DNA of 5,804 nt from Nitrosarchaeum sp. (GCA_013140415.1 JABFSW010000033.1:1-5804); one strand, 5' to 3'. Counted from the stretch's first letter, positions 1 through 4,744 are shown. A program made the numbers and translations. Notes: generated by a model not told the origin, from the letters alone.

Positions 1-1
1 T

Positions 2-10
2 TTTATGAAT
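2..10 (+). promoter_or_regulatory. TATA-like box of the response regulator gene
   Basis: The AT-rich stretch TTTATGAAT lies 21-29 nt before the ATG at 31. That is the spacing expected for a leaderless archaeal transcript, and there is no Shine-Dalgarno sequence between it and the ATG. The window edge hides any upstream BRE, so this is a weak call based on position and composition. Confidence 0.35.
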
Positions 11-30
11 CTACTTGTTTTTTCTATGTT

Positions 31-396
31 ATGAAAATACTCCATCTTGAAGATATTCCTGAAATAAGTGAAATATTTTCAGACATTCTAAAAACTAAAA
101 ACCATGATTTTGAAAGTGCTATTGATGGAAAAAAAGGTCTTGATCTGGTATTGAAAAATCATTATGATCTGATTTTACTTGATATGTGTATGCCTAATTA
201 CAGTGGAATTGATTTTCTTTTGGATTTAAAAAATAAAAAACCATCAGAAATTCAAAAAGTTGTTGTTGTAAGCTCACTTGAACTAGATGAATATCAAACT
301 AAATTTCTTAAAGAATTAGGTGTCAGTTCAATACGGCAAAAGCCTATTTCTGTTCAAAGTCTTTTATCCCAAATAGAGCCTGAACTTACACCTTAA
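31..396 (+). CDS. Stand-alone response regulator receiver-domain protein
   Basis: This 121-aa protein is a complete CheY-like receiver domain and nothing else. The expected landmarks are visible: the acidic pair E7-D8 after the first strand, phospho-acceptor D51 at the end of strand 3 (LILLD-MCMP), the serine pair S81-S82 at the end of strand 4, and the K104-P105 pair in strand 5. Family knowledge says it accepts a phosphoryl group on D51 from a histidine kinase and signals by protein contact, because it has no DNA-binding or enzymatic output domain. No kinase gene is visible in the window, so the partner is unknown. The ATG at 31 is the natural start: it aligns with strand 1 and has a TATA-like box at leaderless spacing. 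The gene converges on the PPOX gene across a 45-bp gap. Confidence 0.9.
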   Translation: MKILHLEDIPEISEIFSDILKTKNHDFESAIDGKKGLDLVLKNHYDLILLDMCMPNYSGIDFLLDLKNKKPSEIQKVVVVSSLELDEYQTKFLKELGVSSIRQKPISVQSLLSQIEPELTP

Positions 397-409
397 GTTT
401 CAATACTTT

Positions 410-423
410 TGAATTTTTTAATT
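410..423 (+). terminator. T-rich terminator after the response regulator gene
   Basis: A T6 run inside TGAATTTTTTAATT begins 14 nt after the stop codon. It matches the U-stretch type of archaeal termination site, with no stem-loop needed. The same 14 bases recur after the DUF2203 gene at 1600-1613, which strengthens the call. Confidence 0.5.
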
Positions 424-441
424 TATCTTTAGTGTAATTTC

Positions 442-840
442 TTATTTTAATCCCCAACTTGTTTTATTGGTGGTAATAATTTTAAGAAATGGCGCTTCAT
501 TTTCTTTCCATGGTTCATTTCTGACCCACGCAAATTTTTTTTCAAATATTTTATATGTCTGTAGGAATTCTTGTCCTTTTTCCAAGATCTCAACTTTTCC
601 TTGAATGCAAATAGCTTTGTGTTTTCCCGATTCATAAACATCAATTGTTACGCTAACTTTTGGATTTATTTTCACGTTTTTGAATGTCCTGGTTTGATAG
701 TCGGTTGCAATCAAAATAATGCTGTTATGATAAATAAATGACACTGGTTTTACATGTGGAATATCTGCATGCGATGTCGCAATTCTTGCTTCCTCTACGG
801 ATTGCAGAAATTCTTCCTCAGATTTGGTAAATTCTATCAA
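442..840 (-). CDS. PPOX-type (pyridoxamine 5'-phosphate oxidase-like) split-barrel flavin/F420-binding protein
   Basis: The 132-aa product has the layout of the small single-domain Putative_PNPOx family. It starts with an N-terminal helix, then a strand with an ATSHADIPHVKPVSFIYH-type sequence, then LIATDYQTRTFKNVKINPKVSVTIDVY, which is the usual cofactor-binding barrel segment, and later a strand with KAICIQGKVEIL. Members bind FMN or F420 and carry out redox reactions on small molecules. The sequence does not show which cofactor is used. It lacks the C-terminal dimerisation domain of true PdxH, so it is not expected to be the vitamin B6 oxidase. The start is a TTG whose bases overlap the TGA of the upstream 92-aa gene (shared TTGA, 837-840). 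There is no internal Met, so the TTG and translational coupling are the best explanation. It is the second gene of a two-gene operon. Confidence 0.8.
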   Translation of the reverse strand: MIEFTKSEEEFLQSVEEARIATSHADIPHVKPVSFIYHNSIILIATDYQTRTFKNVKINPKVSVTIDVYESGKHKAICIQGKVEILEKGQEFLQTYKIFEKKFAWVRNEPWKENEAPFLKIITTNKTSWGLK

Positions 841-1115
841 CTAAAGATCCGTTCTCTAATTTCTGGAATATACTTGTATATGATGTCTCTTACTTTCATC
901 TGTTCTTCTGCAGTAGGCATTTCTTTTTGTGAACTTAACAAGGCACCGCTCATACCCAATACCATTCCCATTATCATTCCATAGACAAACTCTTGTGGAT
1001 TTTCAACTTTGAGTGTTTCCTGATTTTGTTTTATGTCTTCTAGATAAGATGGAATGGTTAAAGCTGCACCGTTGATAGTTTGAGTAATTAGCATCTCTAT
1101 TTGTTCTTCATCCAT
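837..1115 (-). CDS. Small conserved-looking protein with a glycine-zipper hydrophobic segment
   Basis: I do not recognise a named family for this 92-aa protein. Residues 1-42 are an acidic, probably helical region. Residues 43-60 (FVYGMIMGMVLGMSGALL) form one hydrophobic stretch with glycines at 46, 50 and 54 (GxxxGxxxG), the pattern of a glycine zipper that could pack as a short membrane helix or an oligomerising helix. Residues 67-92 are charged and helical, ending in RERIFS. The ATG at 1113-1115 has a TATA-like box 22-31 nt upstream, so it is probably the leaderless first gene. Its stop overlaps the TTG start of the PPOX gene by 4 nt, so the two proteins are very likely made together and may be functionally linked. 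Membrane insertion is possible but not certain, since the segment is short. Confidence 0.75.
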   Translation of the reverse strand: MDEEQIEMLITQTINGAALTIPSYLEDIKQNQETLKVENPQEFVYGMIMGMVLGMSGALLSSQKEMPTAEEQMKVRDIIYKYIPEIRERIFS

Positions 1116-1136
1116 AATTTGACACTAGAATTATTG

Positions 1137-1146
1137 TTAATAAATT
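1137..1146 (-). promoter_or_regulatory. TATA-like box for the 92-aa/PPOX operon
   Basis: On the minus strand the sequence reads AAATTTATTA, 22-31 nt upstream of the ATG at 1115. This fits leaderless transcription of the two-gene operon. The TTATT-GTT-AATAA inverted repeat at 1131-1143 overlaps it but is probably just AT-rich sequence. Confidence 0.45.
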
Positions 1147-1154
1147 TGCACCTA

Positions 1155-1164
1155 AGATATTTAA
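1155..1164 (+). promoter_or_regulatory. TATA-like box for the DUF2203 gene
   Basis: AGATATTTAA ends 22 nt before the ATG at 1187, as expected for a leaderless archaeal gene. Together with the minus-strand box at 1137-1146 it makes a compact 71-bp divergent promoter region. Confidence 0.5.
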
Positions 1165-1186
1165 TCAAGGACACGATGATTACTAC

Positions 1187-1588
1187 ATGTTTTCATATTT
1201 TACAAAAAATGAGGCAAATCAAGCATTACCTGACGTAATCAAAAAATTTGAGTTTACACTTGCAAAAAAGAATGAAATCTCCAAACTGGAGCAAGAACTT
1301 CAGATGAGTCTTGCTACTGCAAATACCTTTGAAGAATATGTTTTACTCAAACAAAAACTCAATTCTGCAATAACTAAATTTTATGAAGCGACAGAGATGC
1401 TTGAAAATACTGGTGTTGTAGTTAAAAGTATAGAACAGGGACTACTTGATTTTCCCTCAAAGAGATTTAATGAAGAAGTATGGCTTTGTTGGAAATACGG
1501 TGAAACTGAAATCAAATTCTGGCATGAAAAAGATTCTGGTTTTATGGGGAGAAAACCAATCGAAGTAAGCGATGAGTCACTGATTTGA
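1187..1588 (+). CDS. DUF2203 family protein
   Basis: This 133-aa protein fits the DUF2203 family (PF09969 as I recall) over its whole length. The N-terminal FSYFTKNEANQALPDV matches the family's F-T-x-x-E-A-N-x-x-L-P opening. Residues around 17-70 are heptad-like charged helices, likely a coiled coil. The C-terminal part has the diagnostic block: GVVVKSIEQGLLDFPS, then EEVWLCWKYGE, then KFWHEKDSGFMGRKPI. The invariant-looking D-F-P, L-C-W, G-E, W-H and G-R-x-P-I residues are all present. The biochemical role of the family is not known to me. The ATG at 1187 has a TATA-like box at leaderless spacing. The gene converges on the Cys-rich microprotein/TrmB unit. Confidence 0.88.
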   Translation: MFSYFTKNEANQALPDVIKKFEFTLAKKNEISKLEQELQMSLATANTFEEYVLLKQKLNSAITKFYEATEMLENTGVVVKSIEQGLLDFPSKRFNEEVWLCWKYGETEIKFWHEKDSGFMGRKPIEVSDESLI

Positions 1589-1599
1589 CGACTGTTTTC

Positions 1600-1613
1600 T
1601 GAATTTTTTAATT
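1600..1613 (+). terminator. T-rich terminator after the DUF2203 gene
   Basis: TGAATTTTTTAATT starts 12 nt after the DUF2203 stop and is identical over 14 bases to the sequence after the response regulator gene. Its T6 run covers part of the stop codon of the convergent microprotein gene, so the two genes share this boundary. Confidence 0.5.
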
Positions 1614-1712
1614 GAGTAAATGTTCATTTCTAAGATCATTCCATCCGTTTACTAGATGAACAACAAATCTATCCTTATCATTAGTACAATATCCACATAC
1701 GCACCGTGTCAT
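1608..1712 (-). CDS. 34-aa Cys-rich microprotein coupled to the TrmB-like gene
   Basis: Reading from the ATG at 1712-1710 gives an open frame of 34 codons ending in TAA at 1610-1608. The product begins MTRCVCGYCTNDKD and contains GWNDLRNEHLLN near its end. C4, C6 and C9 form a CxCxxC cluster, and H19 and H31 could also ligate metal, so a zinc- or iron-binding role is possible; this is inference only. The gene evidence is unusually good for such a short frame. Its ATG overlaps the TGA of the TrmB-like gene in an ATGA junction, and a strong Shine-Dalgarno (AGGAGAT) lies 5 nt upstream. It would be translated from the same mRNA as the regulator. I do not recognise the family. It might be a redox or metal sensor partner of the regulator, or unrelated to it. 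Confidence 0.65.
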   Translation of the reverse strand: MTRCVCGYCTNDKDRFVVHLVNGWNDLRNEHLLN

Positions 1713-2551
1713 TTTGTATCTCCTGTACTTTCATTTGACCAATAATTGTTAAACAGTAGAGATTTTGAATAAATTATTGTTTCTGAATTTGTACAAATTG
1801 CTCTCATTTCTTTGTTATTTCCTGTGGAGTTTTTTATAAAAAAGAGCACTTCGTCATTATCTTTAATCAAGAAACAAAGGTTGTCTTTTACAGTGGAGCA
1901 CAATTCTTTTATTTTTGTATCGTCCATATTCTCAAAAATATACTGCGATTTTTTTGAAATGGGTGATAGTATTTTGTAATCAATTGCACGTTCTTCTAAT
2001 GCTTCAAAGACACTGGCATGATAAAATTTCATCATATCTTTTTCCGATCCAAGAATCCTGCATTCGTTTTTTGAGTTTAAGATCATGTCAAATATTTTAC
2101 TATTTACTTGATTTCCACCCTGTAATACTTGGAATTTCTCTTCTGGTTCATCATCAGAATCATCAACAAAACCTGGAATTTTTTCCCACAACTCTTCTAA
2201 AATTGGTCCTGATTTTTTTAATTTCTTTAAACGTTCTGTTTCAGCGCTCACTAATACATGAATTGCATCTTGAATGGGTACTGTTGAAAACTTAATTGGA
2301 TGTTCAAATGTTGCAGAAACTATTCCTTTGTTTTGTAGTGCTGTTAGCAAATGATATGTTTCACTTCTTGGAACATCTACTGCCTTTGCAATATCTGATG
2401 CTGATCTCTGCCCAACTTTTCCAAGATAAAAAAATACCTTTACTTGATTTGGTGTTAATCCAAATGTTCCAAAATAGTCCTTAATCTCGTCATAATTTGC
2501 TTTATCTACGGGAAAATTGCCTAATTGCAACATGCTTGATGCTATTTCCAT
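1709..2551 (-). CDS. TrmB-type winged-helix transcriptional regulator
   Basis: The 280-aa product has a TrmB-type N-terminal winged helix at about residues 24-92: FGLTPNQVKVFFYLGKVGQRSASDIAKAVDVPRSETYHLLTALQNKGIV, followed by a wing containing EHPIKFSTVP. Residues 95-125 form a charged helical linker, probably the dimerising coiled coil. An acidic hinge (DDSDDEPEEK) leads to a C-terminal sensor domain, about 138-275, with the LGSEKDMMKFYH and AICTNSETIIYSKSLLFNNYW segments seen in shorter TrmB relatives. Known TrmB proteins bind small ligands, often sugars; the ligand here is unknown. The ATG at 2551 has a good TATA box at leaderless spacing and lies inside a perfect palindrome also found at the start of the transporter gene, which suggests autorepression and control of the transporter. 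Met7 is an alternative start but fits the promoter less well. Confidence 0.88.
   Translation of the reverse strand: MEIASSMLQLGNFPVDKANYDEIKDYFGTFGLTPNQVKVFFYLGKVGQRSASDIAKAVDVPRSETYHLLTALQNKGIVSATFEHPIKFSTVPIQDAIHVLVSAETERLKKLKKSGPILEELWEKIPGFVDDSDDEPEEKFQVLQGGNQVNSKIFDMILNSKNECRILGSEKDMMKFYHASVFEALEERAIDYKILSPISKKSQYIFENMDDTKIKELCSTVKDNLCFLIKDNDEVLFFIKNSTGNNKEMRAICTNSETIIYSKSLLFNNYWSNESTGDTK
1718..1724 (-). promoter_or_regulatory. Shine-Dalgarno site of the Cys-rich microprotein
   Basis: On the minus strand AGGAGAT precedes the ATG at 1712 by 5 nt (GGAG to ATG is 7 nt). It sits inside the last codons of the TrmB-like gene. It is the strongest ribosome binding site seen in the window and decides the start of the 34-aa frame. 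Confidence 0.65.
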
Positions 2552-2561
2552 TATTGGAAAT
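2544..2561. promoter_or_regulatory. Candidate operator at the TrmB-like gene start
   Basis: ATTTCCA-TTAT-TGGAAAT is a perfect inverted repeat with 7-bp arms and a 4-bp spacer. Its centre lies 1.5 bp upstream of the first base of the ATG, at the expected transcription start and 12 bp from the TATA box. The transporter gene has the same element at the same position. A bound protein would block initiation, so negative autoregulation by the TrmB-like protein is the simplest reading (inferred). Confidence 0.6.
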
Positions 2562-2572
2562 GTTGGTTTTTA

Positions 2573-2581
2573 CTTTATAAC
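2573..2581 (-). promoter_or_regulatory. TATA box of the TrmB-like gene
   Basis: On the minus strand GTTATAAAG lies 22-30 nt upstream of the ATG. It is close to the archaeal TATA consensus and resembles the transporter promoter's TTATTAAAG. It supports a leaderless mRNA starting at or next to the ATG. Confidence 0.6.
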
Positions 2582-2609
2582 TCTGATCGCGTAATTGTAT
2601 ACAAATACT

Positions 2610-2623
2610 TACAACTGACTACA
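2610..2623 (-). repeat. 14-bp promoter-upstream element, copy 1
   Basis: On the minus strand the element reads TGTAGTCAGTTGTA and lies 28 bp upstream of the TrmB-gene TATA box. A copy differing at one base occurs at 4594-4607, upstream of another TATA box on the same strand. It may be an activator site. Confidence 0.4.
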
Positions 2624-2626
2624 TTC

Positions 2627-2632
2627 AAAAAA
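2627..2632 (-). terminator. Possible T-run terminator of the transporter gene
   Basis: A T6 run on the minus strand lies about 140 nt after the transporter stop and before the TrmB promoter. The distance is long and nothing else supports it. The 218-bp gap (2552-2769) otherwise holds only the TrmB promoter elements and no credible small gene. Confidence 0.2.
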
Positions 2633-2769
2633 TTCTTAAAATTTTTGCTTTTTATCAAGCCTATTTTTTGCATATCTGTACAAATGTAACTTATTTATCC
2701 TAAGATTGAATAATCATGAAAATTTATTCTACCAATTCCATTTTGTGGTAATTGTGTCTTTTAGGCGTG

Positions 2770-3852
2770 TTAACCTATCCCACAATTCGGTAATATGGTA
2801 CTTTTTTCTTTAGTTGAAGTATCTGATATCGACTTTGTTATGTCTGGCAGTAGTTTGGTTTTTTTAGCAAAAACCACATACGATGTATTTGTTTTATTGA
2901 TGATCTCTGTTTCTACAATTCTTTCTTCTGTTCCTGCAAGTTTATTTCTTAGCAAAAATATGCCTGCAAGAACCAACATAGTTGAAAATATATCTACAGG
3001 TGTAATTACTTCAGAAAGAATTAATCCTGAAAACAATATTCCAAACACTGACGTGGTTGAATACAACAATACTGTTCTTACTGCCCCAATGAGTTTTAAC
3101 CCCATCAAGAAAAATAATGTAGACATTCCAGTACCAATTATGGACATTATCAAAATACTTGGCAATTGTATTAACTCTACATCCATTGGAATCTGAAATA
3201 GTACAATAATTGAAATTGTAATTGCCGCACAAATGAATGATATTATTTGCACTGTTTTTTTTACATCAAATCTTTCACCAATATACTTACACAAAGTGAT
3301 ATCCACCGCATATAGCAATCCTGAAAAAATTATCAATAAATCCCCTGTTACAAGATTTCCCAAGCTTAAATCATTTTGATACAGATCATTTCCTATTGGT
3401 ATGATCATCATTCCTATGATTATCATAGAGAAAGGTATGCATTCTTTGATTCGTAATCTTTCTTTAAAGACCATCATGGCAATAACTAGAGAAAAAATGA
3501 TTTCACTATTACTAAATATCGAGGCATTTACTGCAGTTGATGTACTTATTCCGTAAAAATATGTGATTAACGCTGAAACTTCTGCAATCCCAATTAATAC
3601 CATGAACATTACATCCTTTCTGGCAAATCTGGAAATAACCGGTGATTTTTTTACTAATGGTGTAAAGAATATTCCACAAATAAAATAGATCAAAAACGCC
3701 ATTACAATTGGATTAATTTCTAGTTGACTGTTTCCGCCATCTAACATTGGTTTACAAATGACATGAATTAACGCTGCCAGTGCTGCAGCTAGTATGATGA
3801 AATAATACCCATAATGGGATTTTCTTATAAGATCTAATGCACTCATTTCCAT
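2770..3852 (-). CDS. EamA/DMT-superfamily ten-helix transporter
   Basis: This 360-aa membrane protein has two EamA repeats of five helices each: about residues 16-152 and 170-303. Each repeat ends with the typical E-containing loop before its last helix (VFKERLRIKE near 128-137 and LSEVITPVD near 279-287). The segment TSTAVNASIFSNSEIIFSLVIAMM matches the conserved third/fourth helix region of the first repeat. DMT members move metabolites, amino acids, nucleotides or drugs; the substrate cannot be read from sequence. An unusual hydrophilic C-terminal tail of about 55 residues (306-360) follows the last helix and ends in CGIG. The ATG at 3852 sits in a palindrome with a TATA box upstream, and the same palindrome is on the TrmB-like gene. 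The likely role is import or export of a compound that, directly or indirectly, controls the TrmB-like regulator (inferred). Confidence 0.88.
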   Translation of the reverse strand: MEMSALDLIRKSHYGYYFIILAAALAALIHVICKPMLDGGNSQLEINPIVMAFLIYFICGIFFTPLVKKSPVISRFARKDVMFMVLIGIAEVSALITYFYGISTSTAVNASIFSNSEIIFSLVIAMMVFKERLRIKECIPFSMIIIGMMIIPIGNDLYQNDLSLGNLVTGDLLIIFSGLLYAVDITLCKYIGERFDVKKTVQIISFICAAITISIIVLFQIPMDVELIQLPSILIMSIIGTGMSTLFFLMGLKLIGAVRTVLLYSTTSVFGILFSGLILSEVITPVDIFSTMLVLAGIFLLRNKLAGTEERIVETEIINKTNTSYVVFAKKTKLLPDITKSISDTSTKEKSTILPNCGIG

Positions 3853-3863
3853 ATTTGGAAATG
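3844..3863. promoter_or_regulatory. Candidate operator at the transporter gene start
   Basis: CATTTCCA-TATT-TGGAAATG is a perfect inverted repeat with 8-bp arms and a 4-bp spacer. Its centre is 1.5 bp upstream of the first base of the ATG, exactly as in the TrmB-like gene. The minus-strand block ACATTTCCAA followed by ATGGAAAT is shared by both promoters. Confidence 0.65.
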
Positions 3864-3871
3864 TGTCCGAT

Positions 3872-3880
3872 CTTTAATAA
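3872..3880 (-). promoter_or_regulatory. TATA box of the transporter gene
   Basis: The minus strand reads TTATTAAAG, 20-28 nt upstream of the ATG and 9 bp from the edge of the palindrome. It implies that the transporter has its own leaderless promoter rather than depending on read-through from the RHH gene. Confidence 0.5.
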
Positions 3881-3897
3881 TATTCTCACATGTGTTT

Positions 3898-3903
3898 AAA
3901 AAA
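3898..3903 (-). terminator. T-run terminator after the RHH gene
   Basis: A T6 run on the minus strand lies 27 nt after the RHH gene stop and just ahead of the transporter promoter. Position and composition fit an archaeal U-stretch terminator separating the two transcription units. Confidence 0.35.
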
Positions 3904-3929
3904 TTTGACGTTAATTGTGCCTGATTTTT

Positions 3930-4484
3930 CTATTCATCTCCTACCTTGACAATTTCAAATGAGAATCCCTGACTGTTATAATCCTCATTGATGGTTCTAT
4001 ACCCGACCTCATTTAATATTGAATTCATTTGTCTTATTATGAAAAAAGGCCAGTTTTTACCAAGATCGTGTTGAATTATGATTTTGATTGTGTTATTTAC
4101 TGGGATTAATCTAAATTGTACATTCATGTTTTGACATCTTTTCTTGAATAAATCTAAAATAGAATCTAAATTAACATAACCGTAAAAATAATTCAATGAA
4201 TTTTTGAGATCAATGGTACTTGTTGTTTCTGCGATCTTTTGTATTTTTTCCTTGGAATTTGAATCCATTAATTCCCGAAATGTCGATCTGAACATTGTTA
4301 TCCAACCCATTTCACTAGTCAACTCATTCCAATTCACTTGTTTTTCTAAAAGATGATTGATCAAAGTATTGAGACTGATTTTTTGTTCAATACATTTTTC
4401 ATGTAATTTATTACTCAAATCCGAATCTATTCTGATAGACACATTGTCTGTTTTTCTAAGGATCCCGTTTTCTTGTAATGTCAA
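3930..4484 (-). CDS. Ribbon-helix-helix DNA-binding protein with an uncharacterised C-terminal domain
   Basis: The 184-aa product has an N-terminal ribbon-helix-helix at about residues 14-50: strand NVSIRID, helix SDLSNKLHEKCIEQK, turn and second helix ISLNTLINHLLEKQVNW. RHH proteins bind DNA as dimers, usually as repressors. Residues 55-184 form a larger domain that I cannot assign. It has the block IIIQHDLGKNWPFFI at about 135-149, which I recall in similar RHH proteins of ammonia-oxidising archaea, but no function is known to me. The TTG at 4484 has GAGG 8 nt upstream. GTG at codon 15 would start directly on the ribbon strand and is an alternative. A TAA immediately precedes the TTG and closes an 11-codon in-frame upstream ORF. 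The gene lies upstream of and in line with the transporter gene. Confidence 0.75.
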   Translation of the reverse strand: MTLQENGILRKTDNVSIRIDSDLSNKLHEKCIEQKISLNTLINHLLEKQVNWNELTSEMGWITMFRSTFRELMDSNSKEKIQKIAETTSTIDLKNSLNYFYGYVNLDSILDLFKKRCQNMNVQFRLIPVNNTIKIIIQHDLGKNWPFFIIRQMNSILNEVGYRTINEDYNSQGFSFEIVKVGDE

Positions 4485-4520
4485 TTATTCAGCCTCATTT
4501 CCTATCTGTGTATTATCCAT
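4485..4520 (-). other. 11-codon upstream ORF abutting the RHH gene start
   Basis: ATG at 4520-4518 opens a frame encoding MDNTQIGNEAE, closed by TAA at 4487-4485, directly next to the TTG start and in the same frame. GAGG at 4493-4496 within it serves the TTG. It could be a leader peptide acting by termination-reinitiation, or the remains of an earlier, longer N-terminus. If transcription starts from the closer TATA-like box at 4510-4517 the ORF would not be in the mRNA at all. Confidence 0.3.
4510..4517 (-). promoter_or_regulatory. Proximal TATA-like box for the RHH gene
   Basis: The minus strand reads GATAATAC, 26-33 nt upstream of the TTG at 4484, which would allow a leaderless mRNA starting at that TTG. 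It competes with the better box at 4568-4576; sequence alone does not decide. Confidence 0.3.
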
Positions 4521-4537
4521 TTTTCTGCTATTTGCTT

Positions 4538-4555
4538 ATTTCCACTTTTGGTGAT
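4538..4555. promoter_or_regulatory. Degenerate third copy of the candidate operator
   Basis: ATTTCCA-CTTT-TGGTGAT keeps the left arm and spacer length exactly and 5 of 7 bases of the right arm. Its centre is about 22 bp from the TATA core at 4569-4574, the same geometry as at the TrmB-like (about 21.5) and transporter (about 19.5) promoters. On the minus strand the position of the other genes' ATG is a GTG (GTGGAAATAAGC), which reads into a stop after five codons. Confidence 0.4.
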
Positions 4556-4567
4556 ATGCATTGGTAT

Positions 4568-4576
4568 GTTATATTC
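4568..4576 (-). promoter_or_regulatory. Distal TATA box for the RHH gene
   Basis: The minus strand reads GAATATAAC. Initiation about 22-27 nt downstream would fall in the operator-like sequence at 4538-4555 and give a leader of roughly 60 nt before the TTG, containing the 11-codon ORF. Confidence 0.4.
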
Positions 4577-4593
4577 AAACACTTACTACTTTG

Positions 4594-4607
4594 TACAACT
4601 AACTACA
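4594..4607 (-). repeat. 14-bp promoter-upstream element, copy 2
   Basis: The minus strand reads TGTAGTTAGTTGTA, 13 of 14 bases identical to the copy at 2610-2623. It lies 17 bp upstream of the distal RHH TATA box, versus 28 bp in copy 1. The 11-bp difference is close to one helical turn. Confidence 0.4.
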
Positions 4608-4744
4608 ATGTACCTATTTGTATTATTATGTAATAATTCATGCATGATCGCACTTCTTTTTTGTTCTCCACAAATTATTAACCCGATCTTATTTTTGAAA
4701 ATAATGCCAGAAAAAAGTAAAAACTTTCAATTTTGTATCTTTTA

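Noticed and set aside
447..644. 65-codon minus-strand open frame
   Set aside because: It lies entirely inside the PPOX gene in another frame, has no promoter or ribosome site, and the PPOX frame has clear family features.
754..984. 76-codon plus-strand open frame
   Set aside because: Antisense to the junction of the PPOX and 92-aa genes; Cys- and aromatic-rich composition typical of antisense translation of AT-rich genes.
1915..2484. Two consecutive plus-strand open frames (1915-2295 and 2296-2484)
   Set aside because: Both are antisense to the TrmB-like gene, whose frame has recognisable winged-helix and sensor regions.
2595..2604. TTGTATACAA palindrome upstream of the TrmB-like gene
   Set aside because: Perfect but only 10 bp, AT-rich and not repeated at the other promoters, so it is likely chance.
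2730..2750. TACCA...TGGTA hairpin downstream of the transporter gene
   Set aside because: The stem is only 5 bp with an 11-base loop and no T-run follows on the minus strand, so it is not a convincing terminator.
2795..3232. Open frames on both strands inside the transporter gene
   Set aside because: They overlap the C-terminal EamA repeat in other frames and lack start signals of their own.
3887..3894. CACATGTG palindrome upstream of the transporter TATA box
   Set aside because: Eight bases only and not shared with the other promoters.
4357..4554. 65-codon plus-strand open frame
   Set aside because: Antisense to the RHH domain and its leader; low-complexity F/S/C/L composition.
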